From assembly GCF_022682495.2 (NCBI RefSeq), contig NC_071391.1, forward strand, positions 123,981,896 to 124,045,895: 64,000 nucleotides of DNA, in the 5' to 3' direction. Below are positions 54,830 through 64,000 of the stretch, one piece after another. The stretch comes from Desmodus rotundus. Its lineage: Eukaryota > Chordata > Mammalia > Chiroptera > Phyllostomidae. Within the stretch, counting starts at the first letter, position 1. Each line of letters opens with the position of its first letter. Position numbers and translations under genes: made by a program. The notes below the pieces were generated by a model. It did not search any database, was not told the origin of the DNA, and saw only the letters and a list, made by a program, of their open reading frames with translations.

Positions 54830-55262
54830 TAGTCAAATGGTTCAAAAACCAAAACAATACACAAAGACATGCAGTGAGATCAGACTCCCACCTTGGTCCT
54901 TCTTCCACCTGTGTGCTCCTCCCTCAAAACCCAACCCAAACCAGGGACCACTGTTAATAGTTTTTCGTATATACTTCCAGAGATTTCTGAATATATGTTC
55001 AAAGACTGTTTCTAAAACACAAATTCTATCATTCTAGATACATTGTCCTTCACTTTGCTTTTTTTCACTTAAAAACAAATCCTTAAAATCTTTCTATATT
55101 AGTACCAGAAGCGCTTCCTCATTTGGTTGTATAGGTGTGTACATCTATTCTACAGATCACTACAATTTATTTAACTACTTTCCTGTGGACGGGCAGTTAC
55201 GTATCTAAGTTGCTTCCAGTCTTGTGCTGTTATAAGCAGTACTGGAATGAATAATCTGATAT
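54830..55262 (-). mobile_element. Old L1M LINE 3' fragment, antisense
   Basis: CCAACCCAAACCAGGGACCA, TATACTTCCAGAGATTTCTG, TCCTTCACTTTGCTTTTTTT, GAAGCGCTTCCTCATTTGGT and CTTTCCTGTGGACGGGCAGT follow reversed L1M order. Confidence 0.82.
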
Positions 55263-55309
55263 TTAGGAACCAGTAGATGCGCTCCTACAATGCTTACTAT
55301 AAACATAAC

Positions 55310-55321
55310 ACACACACACAC
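55310..55321. repeat. (CA)n short microsatellite
   Basis: ACACACACACAC between two L1M pieces. Confidence 0.85.
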
Positions 55322-55359
55322 AGTCCTTACAGCTTAGGAAGCACCTCTTTAAAAAAAAA

Positions 55360-55840
55360 ATAATTAAACATTTTACTTTGAGATAATTGCAGATTCACAC
55401 ACAGTTGTAAGAAATAATTCAAAGACATCCCGAACTGGGTACAAAACTATACTACGATATCACAACAACGAAATTAACACTGATGCAAGCTACTCACGTG
55501 ATGCAGATTTCATCAGTCTTACATATGTGTGTGCTCACACCCATGTGTGTATTTAGTTGTATGAAGTTTTTCACCTGTGTAAGCTTGTGCATCCACCACC
55601 AGAGTCAAGGTACAGAACAGCTCCAGCACCATGAGGAGTTCTGGCCTTTTGCAGCCACGCCCCCCTTCCTCCCCTGCTGCTGCCTCCGCTGCGCCCTCGC
55701 TCAGTCCCTAACCTCTGGCAACCCGGCAACTTTTGGCAATCTGCTATAATTTTCTATGCTTTTTTCATTTCAAATGTTATATGTGTAGAATCACATTACA
55801 TCATATATGACACCTTTTGGAGCTGACTTTTTAAAATCAG
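55360..55840 (-). mobile_element. L1M (MB/MC-like) LINE fragment, antisense
   Basis: ACTTTGAGATAATTGCAGAT, TTCACACACAGTTGTAAGAA, ATATCACAACAACGAAATTA, TGCATCCACCACCAGAGTCA and AAGGTACAGAACAGCTCCAG. Confidence 0.85.
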
Positions 55841-55844
55841 CATA

Positions 55845-56095
55845 ATCAGATACAAGTATTGCTACCCAAGCTTTTGTTTCCCTTTCCGTTTGCATGAAAT
55901 ATTTGTTTCCATCCCTTTATTTTGAGTCTGTGGGTATCTTTCATTCTGAGGTGGGGCTCTTGTGGGTAGCATATATATGGGTCTTGTTGTTGTTTTATCC
56001 TTTCAGCTACCCTGTCTTTTGATCGAATCACTTAACCCATTTACATTTAAACTGATTATCGATAGGTATGTATTTACTGCCATTTTATTCTTTTA
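55845..56095 (-). mobile_element. L1 ORF2 fragment, antisense
   Basis: AAGTATTGCTACCCAAGCTT, TGAAATATTTGTTTCCATCC, CTTTATTTTGAGTCTGTGGG, CATTTACATTTAAACTGATT and ATCGATAGGTATGTATTTAC are reversed ORF2. Confidence 0.88.
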
Positions 56096-56099
56096 ACAA

Positions 56100-57500
56100 C
56101 CTGGTTGGAGCTACAAAGCAATCCACAGTTTGTGGCTGCCTCTGCTTGGCCTGGGTGTGTATGGCAAGGACCAAGCTGTGCATCAAAGCCAGCTTTTTAC
56201 CAGCACTGGGCCTGCGGACGGGTCAGGAAAAGCCCCAGGGCACCCTGAGATCCACTTCTGCTGCCTCCATCTGTTGGCTGCCTGTTAGGCTCAGTCACTG
56301 GAAGAGCCTCTGGTGGTACTTGGGTTGCATGAGGCAGGCTCTCTGTGATTGATGCAGATTCAGACTTGTGCCAGTGCTGAGTCTGAGGCCACTGAGCAAA
56401 TGTTCCGGAGTATACCAAGTCTAGCTGCCACCTGTACACCTTTGTGATGGGGTGGGGTCTCAGGGAATCATCGGGGTGAGTCTAGCAGAGTTTATCAGGC
56501 TCAAACAGACCAAGATCTGGCTATGTGAAGGGAGGGCTCTGCATGTGAGGGGGAAAAGGCCCCCATCCTAGCGTTCTAGAGCCATACAATGTAGTCTGTC
56601 CCAGACTCTGCCCGGAGTCCGATCTCAGCAGGGCAGGGTTGCCAGGAGTCAGGATGGTGGAGCTAGTGGATCTCCTGTGAGGGGGAGATTCCGGTCAGGC
56701 TTGGGGAAAGGTAGAGGGAGTTGCCCTTGCCTGAAAGCCACACAACTCAGCCACTGACACCCCCTGATTCCATCCAGACCTCTACACCCTGGCCCAGGCA
56801 GCGGACTCCTCAGCAGGGCACAAGCTCTGCAGGGTGGAACTATAGGGAGTCCAGAGGGTGGGGCTATTGCATTCCCCCGTCTGATGCCATATGAAGTGCT
56901 CCAACCCAATGAAGATGGAGTCTGTGGTGTGGGAGAGTGACTCAGCACAGGTATCCTGGCGGCTATCCTTTCAGTTCTCTCCCAGAGCCACAAACACCAG
57001 TCTCTCCTCACGTGACTCTGCTCTGCTCTTCCCTCCCTCCCTCCGCCAGAGTCCAGGGTGAGTGGCTGCAAACAGGAGTTTATGTGTTGGCCCTTTAAGA
57101 CGGCACCTGTGTCTCTCACAGACCCCCATTACTCCCTGGCAGACAGACTCCCCACTGATTTTCACAGTCAGATGTTATATAGGCACCTCTTCCCAGCTGT
57201 TTCTTTGGACTGGGGAGCCTGGCTTGGGGTTGAGACCCCACGCTTCTCTGGGGGAAGCTTGAGATATCCCTCTGGAATCTAAGCCACTGCCGAAGGGCAC
57301 AGAGGCCCTTTTCACATCCCTACCCATCTACCAGTCTCAATGTGGCTTCTTCTGTAAATCTTTGGTTATAAGGCTTCTCTTCAGTTAGTCTCCAGTTGGT
57401 TACCCAGGTTGCTGGCTCTATATTTTAGCTGTAATACCAGTTCGGTCTTGGGAAGAGGTGAGTGTAACATCCACCCACTCCACCGTCATCTTGGATCCCT
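56100..57500 (-). mobile_element. GC-rich L1 5'-region-like block, antisense
   Basis: About 1.4 kb of GC-balanced text ending on the right with the reverse complement of GGATCCAAGATGACGGTGGA, the sort of start typical of mammalian L1 5'UTRs. Wording such as GGGTGAGTGGCTGCAAACAG and CTCCCTGGCAGACAGACTCC is familiar from L1-associated repeats. It directly follows ORF2 text at 56,095 without ORF1, so the element is internally deleted or two L1s are juxtaposed. Frames inside (for example 56,649-57,119, minus) are not an intact L1 protein. Confidence 0.6.
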
Positions 57501-57590
57501 AGGACTCTGATTCTTTATTTGCAAAATGAAGAAAATAGAGACGACTCCTAAGGTCCCTTCCAGCTCAAACTTTCTATGATGGGACATAAT
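57501..57590 (+). repeat. MIR-type SINE 3' fragment
   Basis: GATTCTTTATTTGCAAAATG, CCTAAGGTCCCTTCCAGCTC and AAACTTTCTATGATGG resemble the MIR3-like tail. Confidence 0.55.
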
Positions 57591-58350
57591 TAAAGAAGGC
57601 GTTATCTATTGATTAGCAAATGAGGGCAACATATATTACACTGTATAACTCAACAGTGGTGGGGATCATCAGAACGTGTCTGAAGACTGGAAAGCCCAGG
57701 AGGGCAGGTGGCATATAAGAATTATAGGGAGGTGGGTTTTGAGGATGCTTGGCTATTATCGTCAGTCTGGGGTGTTCTTTTGTTTGGCTGATAAACTAAT
57801 AACATCTTAAAAGTCCTGATTTCCTACAGCCCTGGTTTCCCATCCACTGCCAACAGTCTTGAGTTCATTCCTGGCGGGTTCCAGGGCCCAGCCCCTCACC
57901 ACGGGCCCTGCACCCGCCACAGTGCAGCTCTGGTGTGCACGTGGGCTGTAGCCCACCCCCCCACCCCCCCGACTGCAGACACTTTTGATTCCTGTAAGTA
58001 GCTTTGACAGAGCTCAGCAGTACTCCCAGGATGAAAGCTGTTTTCTTTTAAAAAACAGATGTTGATGACGATAAAGTCTGAAGAGAAGAGTGCAATATAA
58101 GTAGATTTTTAAATCACTTATGCTTAGAGGAATTCACAGGACATGTTTTAAAAAATATAGCCCTCTACATGATTCCTATTACTAGTTCCATTGATGAAAA
58201 GGCTCAAGCACTTTTGGTTTAACATCCTTAATACAAAGGGGCACCTCAAGACACATTTCCAGATGCAAACCAATGTAGAGTTTTTTCTTGTCAATTAGAT
58301 CTTACTTTCTATCAGTGGCGCTCCCTTGTTACCTCTTTTTCCTTTTTAAA
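57591..58350. other. Unique DNA, no gene seen
   Basis: C-rich patch CCCACCCCCCCACCCCCCCG at 57,953-57,972. No repeat family or exon recognised. Confidence 0.4.
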
Positions 58351-58354
58351 AATG

Positions 58355-58450
58355 TTCTTTTTATACAGCTGTTGTATTATACAGTATACACCTGAAATCT
58401 GTATACTGCTATTAACCAATGTTACCCCTATGAATTTAATTTTAAAAAAT
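58355..58450 (+). mobile_element. L1 3'-terminal fragment
   Basis: ACAGCTGTTGTATTATACAG, TACACCTGAAATCTGTATAC, TTAACCAATGTTACCCCTAT and GAATTTAATTTTAAAAAA, the same 3' terminus as the L1 at 27.4-27.9 kb. Confidence 0.85.
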
Positions 58451-58599
58451 TTTCAAAAAATCCACTGTGAAAAAAGAAAAAGAACACATCCTTGTGGAGA
58501 TGAGCCCACAATTAAAATATTAAAAATATTCATTGAAAAAAATTAAAATTCATTTTTATATGTGAGACAATAAAAAGGAGAAAAAATAAAGATGATTTT

Positions 58600-59170
58600 A
58601 TTAATATATTTATTTTTAAAAAGAGGAAACACATGAATATGACTAACATTTGTAAAAGAACAAAAAATAATCAGCAAAAACCTTCTCTCCCACCCAACTC
58701 CAGCCCCCCAGTTTCCCTTCCCAAAGGTCAACCCATATTACTAGTTTTTTGTGTACCCTTCCAGAGGTCTGTTACTCACACACAAACACACGCCCACCTG
58801 TTATTTTTTCCTTTTTACATATTATACTCACACACTGACGTATCTATTGTATTTTTCCATTTAGCAATACATCCCAGAGATCACTTCTTTTCATTGCATA
58901 CAGACATTCTTTTTTCAGCTGTATAGTATTTCACTGCAATTGGTTTAGTAAGTCCCCTATGGACGGATATTTGGATTGTTTCTGATCTGTTGCTGTCACA
59001 GAGGCCTTGTATATGAATAATTTCTCACATATGGTCATATAGCCATAGGATAAATTCCTAGAACTGCAAGTTTAAAGTCAAAAGATAGGGGCATTTGTAG
59101 CTTGGATGGATTAAATTGTCATTTTAAAATTGCCTATAATCCCTTCTCCAGTATTAGTCATGTTAACATT
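58600..59170 (-). mobile_element. Old L1M LINE 3' fragment, antisense
   Basis: TTTCCCTTCCCAAAGGTCAA, GTGTACCCTTCCAGAGGTCT, GCAATACATCCCAGAGATCA, TATTTCACTGCAATTGGTTT and CCTATGGACGGATATTTGGA. Related to the piece at 54.8-55.3 kb. Confidence 0.87.
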
Positions 59171-59712
59171 TTAATTTGTAATTTTCCAGAGTCGCTCCCT
59201 GACCAAGCATGTACTGAGCCCCTAGGGGCTAAGTTCTGTTAGCGCTGGTCACACAACACTAAACAAAGCCAACTTAGGAACCACAGGGGGAGGCGTAGGC
59301 TGGGTCCACACAGCAACTGATATGAATTGCTTCATGGCACTTGGGTTGAAAAGAATGATTCCCCCAATCCCATCAAATCTGTCTCTCAGCTCCACCCGTG
59401 CCAAGGTCCGCACTAAGTTCAACATTAGTTGTTGGGGTCATTTCCTTTCCCATGGATTGGACCAAAATACTGGGGGTTTCGTGGCCGGAAAATGAGAGGC
59501 AGCTCTCGCATGCTCAGGCGGCCGCCACGGTCCCTGCGGTTATCCAGTGCTGCCTGCTAATAGCTCTTTGCTGTTCCCACCGACCCTGTGTGGGTTCTCA
59601 CCAGCCCGGTCGCTTTAGGGTTGGAGGCACTGGGGTTTCAACCTCAGAGGAAACCCTCACTCCCACTGCATTCTGTCCCTTGGAACTTACTCAGTCTCCT
59701 GGAACCAACCCT
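59171..59712. other. Unique DNA, no gene seen
   Basis: The 134-codon frame at 59,398-59,802 runs into L1 3'UTR and has no domain. No other signal. Confidence 0.4.
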
Positions 59713-59714
59713 TC

Positions 59715-60332
59715 TGACTCATTTTTTTCAATCTCATTTTTATTTCTTTCAATTGCAGCTGACAATATTGTATTAGTTTCAGGTGTACAGAATAGTGGTT
59801 AGACATTCGTATAACTTATGACGTTGATCCCCTTAGCACTCACCTGGCACCATCCACAGTTTTACAATATTATTGCTAAATTCCCTATGCCATGCTGTAC
59901 GTCCCCGTGATCATTTTGTAACTACCAATTTGTGCTTCACAGTCCTTTACCTTTTTCACCCAGCCCCCAAACTGGCAACCATCAGTCTGTTCTCTGTATC
60001 TATGAGTCTGTTTCTGGGATGGTTTTTTTTTTTTGTTCATTTATTTTGTTTTTTAGAAATCCAAAACACTAATTTAAAAAAATATATGCGTCCCTATGTT
60101 CATTGCAGCATTATTTACAATAGCCATGATATGGAAGCAACCTAAACGTCCATCAGTAGATGACTGGATAAAGAAGATGTAGTATGTATATACAATGGAA
60201 TATTACTTGGCCATAAAAAAGAATACACTTTTACCATTTGTGACAATATGGATGGACCTAGAGGGTATTATCCTCAATGAAATAAGTCAGTGAGACAACA
60301 AATACCATATGATTTCACTTATATGTGGAACC
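59715..60332 (-). mobile_element. L1 LINE with 5' inversion (twin priming)
   Basis: 59,715-60,057 is an L1 3'UTR in antisense (T-rich tail remnant, GTTTCAGGTGTACAGAATAG, CGTCCCCGTGATCATTTTGT, CTATGAGTCTGTTTCTGGGA). 60,058-60,332 is the directly upstream ORF2 part in sense (AATCCAAAACACTAATTTAA, TTCATTGCAGCATTATTTAC, GATATGGAAGCAACCTAAAC, ACCATATGATTTCACTTATA, TGTGGA). The sense piece ends exactly where the antisense piece begins in L1 coordinates, as expected of twin-primed reverse transcription. A possible target duplication is AACCCTTCTGAC on the left against AACCCTCTGCC on the right. Confidence 0.9.
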
Positions 60333-60604
60333 CTCTGCCTTCTTTTCAAAACACCAGTTCCCATTCCTTCTTTCCCTTGCCTGATGTTAGCTGCCTCCTC
60401 AGAAGCCCACCGATACCTAGGAGATGGGACTCTCTTAAAAGAGCCTAGCCCCTGGACCACAAAGGTTAAGCTTTGAGAACTAGGGGGAGGGGAATCACAT
60501 TTTCCTTCCTGGGGTTTCTTTATCCATGGGAGTAATGGAAAAATTCATATGTAAATGAATTATCGCACTGCATAAATAAATAAATTACGATGTAATTGCA
60601 AGCA

Positions 60605-60706
60605 GTGGCAAGTCTTATGTTGTTCCACTGCTGTACTCCCTGCACCTAGAATACAGTCGGACACATGGTTGGTGCTGTATAAATATTTGTTGGCTGAAAG
60701 AATAAA
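60605..60706 (+). repeat. L2 LINE 3' end
   Basis: CACTGCTGTACTCCCTGCAC, CTAGAATACAGTCGGACACA and TGCTGTATAAATATTTGTTG. Confidence 0.88.
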
Positions 60707-60709
60707 GTA

Positions 60710-61440
60710 TTAGGAAGAGAAAGAATTGGGAGAATGCCTGAGAGAGAACACTGGAGCCAGAAGTGACCACTTCGGCCTGAGTGGTCAGAGATGGTTTCCC
60801 TGAGGAGATGACATTTCCACTGACCCTTGAGGATCAGAAGAGATCAGCCCTGTGAACTGTATGGAGAGGAGCCATCCAGGCAGATCAGAGTGTGGGGTCC
60901 CCCCGAGGTGGAAGAGAGTTTGTGAAGTAAGCACAGGACGAGAAGCCTCGGGCAGAGGAGGCACAAGGAGGTGACAAAGGAAGCCAGAGGCTGGCTGTGG
61001 GGCACCTCGTAGGATCTGAAGGACTAGAATTTATGCAAAAAACTTCCAATGGTTTTAGGCAGGGGAATAAAATGATCTTTCAGAATCTTTTTACATTTTG
61101 AACAGGTCTCCCTGGCAGCTGTGTGAGAGCGGATTGGAGCCAAGGAGAGGTGATGAGGAGGATCCTTTCAGAGGTATTGCCGCCGTCATAGCAAGAGGAG
61201 ATGAGGGGAGTAGGGAGGATGGAAACTGTGGGCACACTTAAGATACACAGAGGTAGACTTAGATAGGACTTGATGATGGATCCCATGTGGAAGTCAAGAG
61301 AAAGAGAAACATTTGAAGAAATCTCCCAGGTTTTTACTTGGGAATTATTGTGGATTGAGAATAAGTGCAAGGTGAAGGGGACGTCAAGTAGGAGAAGGCC
61401 GGGGGAAGCTGGGTGGAGTCGTGTGAGCATATACCTGGCC
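60710..61440 (-). repeat. L2 LINE, antisense
   Basis: Reverse complement of the L2 RT region: GATGACATTTCCACTGACCC, ACTTCCAATGGTTTTAGGCA, GGGGAATAAAATGATCTTTC, AACAGGTCTCCCTGGCAGCT and ATCTCCCAGGTTTTTACTTG. Lies tail to tail with the sense L2 end at 60,605-60,706. Confidence 0.8.
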
Positions 61441-61469
61441 TAGTGTTAAGAGTTGAGGTAAGTCTCGAA

Positions 61470-61670
61470 CTGCCTAGATTCTAGTCCTCTCCCTCCCGGG
61501 TCAGCTAGGTGTATGGGCAAATGCCTTCACTGCCTCATCTGGAAGGGAATAATAATAGTTCTTTCTTAATTTTTTTATGTGGATTAATGAACATCATCTA
61601 TATAAAATGCTTGTAATAGTGTTTTACATAGTAAAGTATGTAATAAACTTTAACTATTTTATATTATCTA
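61470..61670 (+). repeat. MIR SINE
   Basis: CTGCCTAGATTCTAGTCCTC, GCCTTCACTGCCTCATCTGG, GGATTAATGAACATCATCTA and TAAAATGCTTGTAATAGTGT. Confidence 0.65.
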
Positions 61671-61774
61671 CTTCTACACTGGCATTTAACATGGATGGCC
61701 CATATTTAATTTTATGAATAAATTATTTATTCAGATCCCTAGTTGGATTGTTTCCAACATTTAGTAATAATAGC

Positions 61775-61960
61775 ATAGTGGTTAAGAGCACAGACTCAGG
61801 AGCTAAACTGCCTGGGTTCTAATCCTGACCCCAGCATTTGCTACATATATAACCTTGGCAAGTTACCCACGCTCTCTGTGCTTGTTTCCTCATCTCTTAA
61901 GTGAGAATAACAATAGCACCTACTTCAGAAGAGATTCCCTGAGAATCAAGTTAGTGATAG
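61775..61960 (+). repeat. MIR SINE
   Basis: GCATAGTGGTTAAGAGCACA, CTAAACTGCCTGGGTTCTAA, TATAACCTTGGCAAGTTACC and TGTTTCCTCATCTCTTAAGT; complete 5' end. Confidence 0.92.
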
Positions 61961-62004
61961 GTCTAGCTCACTTAGAACATATTGAATGCCATGTTTTTCC
62001 TTAT

Positions 62005-62175
62005 ATGTCTGCTACTCTTTCAAGCACTTTAAGTGTATTTTCTCATTTAATATTTATAACATCCCTATGAAGTAGGGACTGTTATTACCCTAGTGTTACA
62101 GACCAGAAAAGTGAGGTACAGACCCAATTTGAACCCAGATGCCAGAGCCCCTGGTTCTAACAGCTGTTACCTGTG
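62005..62175 (-). repeat. MIR SINE, antisense
   Basis: CTACTCTTTCAAGCACTTTA, CTCATTTAATATTTATAACA, CCCTATGAAGTAGGGACTGT and TTTGAACCCAGATGCCAGAG. Confidence 0.9.
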
Positions 62176-62189
62176 CCACATCATTTTAT

Positions 62190-62398
62190 AGATGTGTATC
62201 TTTGCTCATCCATATAACTATTTCTTTAGGATAAATTCTAAGAAATGGTATTTTATGATTTAAAAGTTTTTTTAATGCCTTTGAAACATATTAACAAATT
62301 ATTTTCCAGAGAGTTTGTAACAATTTACAATCTCATGAAAGCTATGATAGCCACATTTTCTTGATGGATGACTCTCTTTATCATTAAGTAATTCTTAT
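62190..62398 (-). mobile_element. Old L1M fragment, antisense (left of SINE)
   Basis: TTTCTTTAGGATAAATTCTA, GAAATGGTATTTTATGATTT and CAATTTACAATCTCATGAAA are reversed L1M 3' text. Confidence 0.75.
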
Positions 62399-62411
62399 CA
62401 ATACTGATAAG

Positions 62412-62603
62412 CTGCCCTAGCTCAGTGGATTGAGTGCTGGCCTTCGAACCAAAGGGTCGATGGTTTGATTCTCAGTCAGGGCACATGCCTGCATTGTGGG
62501 CCGGGTCCCCAGTGCGAGAGGCAACCACACATCGATGTTTCTTTCCCTGTCTTTCTCCCTCCCTCCCCCCTCTCTGAAAATAAATAAATAAAATATTTTA
62601 AAA
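62412..62603 (+). repeat. VES-type bat SINE
   Basis: CCCTAGCTCAGTGGATTGAG (A box), GGTCGATGGTTTGATTCTCA (B box), GTCAGGGCACATGCCTGCAT and an AAATAAATAAATAAAAT tail. 13-bp target duplication with one mismatch: CAATACTGATAAG (62,399-62,411) / CAATACAGATAAG (62,604-62,616). The only sense copy here with well preserved A and B boxes; it is a SINE, not a tRNA gene. Confidence 0.95.
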
Positions 62604-62616
62604 CAATACAGATAAG

Positions 62617-63210
62617 CCAGTTTTGTTTTTGTTAGTATTTGTATAGTATATATATTTATATTTGTATAGTATTTACACTTTTTCATTTCTTAATTTTAAT
62701 GTTTCTGTGTCTTTATTTTAGGTATGTCTTTTGTAAACCTTGCATAACTAGATTTTGACTTTTTATCCATTCTAATAGGAAAGCTTGATTTATTTATATT
62801 AACTATAATTATTTATATAGTGGAACTTTTCCCCTGACATGTTATTTTGCAGCTTTTATTACTATACTTCTTTCTTTTCTTCTTGCCTTCCCCATCTTTT
62901 TACTCCTCTAATGGATTGATTGAATTTTCCATATTACTCCCTTGGTTTCCTCAATTAGTTTGAATTTATATGAGCGTATGTTCTATTTTTTAGCAGTTGC
63001 TCTTAAATTTTTAATATGCTTATTTATTTAATTTGACAAATTTTATCTTCCAAGCAAGATTAGAATCTTAAAATACATTAATTTCAAATTATTTCTCCTC
63101 CCTTCATCTATGATAAAATTGCCAATATATTAATTTTTAAAAATATCCGCTTCTCCAGATTCTTTAAAAAGTATTCAGTCAGGATTTCTGGCTATAACCT
63201 AATGAAGAGT
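62617..63210 (-). mobile_element. Old L1M ORF2 fragment, antisense (right of SINE)
   Basis: AT-rich reversed ORF2: TTTATCCATTCTAATAGGAA, CTCCTCTAATGGATTGATTG, AATTTTCCATATTACTCCCT and TTTTTAGCAGTTGCTCTTAA. Heavily decayed. Confidence 0.7.
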
Positions 63211-63214
63211 TTGG

Positions 63215-64000
63215 CAAACTCTCCTCCCAAAAACAACAATGAAGCCAGACAAAATGGACCAAAATAATCATTTCAGTACTCTGGAAAGCAATCAAAGCCC
63301 TAATAACAATCTGAGAAGGTTTTATGCTTGAAAACTGCTGGAACTAGGGTGACTGTGGCTCTCTGTGGTTTTCTAGCTTGTGGCTGCTCCCCTCCCACAG
63401 CCTGAAGCTCAAAGCCCAGCTGAGGTGACGTTTATAGACCAGGGGAGGCCTGGAATACTGGCAGCTTCTCTGCCCTGGTTGAAGGTAATTCACTGGACTT
63501 GGAGCTGTGGGCAAAGTAATGTCCAGTGATGTTGTTGGTGAAAGTGACTCTCTCAGCTACAGATAAGTGGACAGAGCCCACGGCTCTACTGTCCTGAGGC
63601 TGCGGGCCTGGGGCAATCACATTCCTGGCTGAGGCCGTGTGTATACACAGCAGAGACCCAAAACGTTGTAGCATCTCACTGTGCACCGGTCAGGTCTCCT
63701 TAGCCCTGCCCGATCTGGGACAGTTCCTTGGGCTTTCTTTTCATTGTCTTGACACTTTAGAAGAGTGCCATCCAGCAATTTGTGGAACACCCCTCAGTTT
63801 GGGGTCAGACAAGGAATACTTATTATAAATATGTTAAAGAATTTATAAGACAATTTATGGACATAATGAGTAAAAAATTATGTGACAGTATTTCAGAAAA
63901 GAAATGGTCTCTAATATAGAACCCAGTGAAAATTCTAGAACTGAAAAATAATCTGAAACCATTTCACAAGATGAGATTAAAAGATGATACAGTGGGCATT
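63215..64000 (+). mobile_element. Old L1M/HAL1-like 5' and ORF1 region, sense, running off the right edge
   Basis: GAAGCCAGACAAAATGGACC, GAGGTGACGTTTATAGACCA, GTGATGTTGTTGGTGAAAGT and GAAAATTCTAGAACTGAAAA resemble the 5'UTR to ORF1 of ancient L1. Adjacent to antisense ORF2 text, so either two L1s meet or an inversion occurred. No open ORF1 is visible. Confidence 0.6.

Noticed and set aside
56068..57282. Several 60-156-codon frames on both strands
   Set aside because: They lie in the L1 5'-region-like block and contradict each other.
59398..59802. 134-codon plus-strand frame
   Set aside because: Its end is L1 3'UTR and the rest has no domain.
62412..62490. tRNA-like A and B boxes
   Set aside because: They are the tRNA-derived head of a VES SINE with an A-rich tail and target duplication, not a tRNA gene.

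Overview
The window is vertebrate nuclear DNA, almost certainly from a bat. Seven copies of a tRNA-derived SINE of the chiropteran VES type are present, with a head like GAGCCACACCAGCC, a CCCTGACTGGGAAT box and a TTTATTTATTTTTAGAGAG tail. There are also many old mammalian repeats (MIR, L2, L1M, MLT1, MER5A) and a hAT-like non-autonomous DNA transposon of the sort that expanded in bats. None of the long open frames looks like a conserved protein. Most lie in GC-rich islands or inside L1, L2 or LTR sequence, and I treat them as chance frames.

Layout. 1-1,130: a CpG island at the left edge with a CCAAT box and a TATA-like A/T block arranged for transcription on the minus strand, i.e. probably the 5' end of a gene lying mainly to the left of the window. 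3,590-4,930: a second CpG island. 4.9-24 kb: mostly unique DNA with AT-rich, homeodomain-motif-rich stretches that look like conserved non-coding (enhancer) DNA. Within it are MIR and L2 relics, an RPL21 processed pseudogene (minus strand, about 7.39-7.87 kb), a run of 31 C residues, a foldback element and one 5'-truncated L1 (21.87-23.23 kb) with a clear target-site duplication. 24.6-31.4 kb: dense repeats, including an L2 split by a solo LTR and an L1, another probable LTR, three VES SINE or pyrimidine-tract units and an inverted-repeat hairpin. 31.4-42 kb: unique sequence with scattered MIR, L2, MER5A, L1 and MaLR pieces.

42.2-44.3 kb is a compact cluster: an RPL37A processed pseudogene, a 314-bp long-TIR transposon flanked by TA, and an MLT1 LTR interrupted by a 482-bp hAT-like element with an imperfect 8-bp target duplication. 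45-54.7 kb: mostly unique, with MIR and L2 relics and further enhancer-like stretches. 54.8-64 kb: L1-rich, including an L1 with a twin-priming inversion (59.7-60.3 kb), a GC-rich block resembling an L1 5' region, a VES SINE inserted in an old L1, and an L1M sense fragment running off the right edge.

No tRNA, rRNA or other functional RNA gene, CRISPR array or bacterial-type operon was seen. The likely biology is a regulatory flank (gene-desert type) of a gene whose promoter sits at the left edge. I did not find a new coding system. The most interesting objects are the two lineage-restricted-looking DNA transposons, the edge promoter and the enhancer-like stretches.
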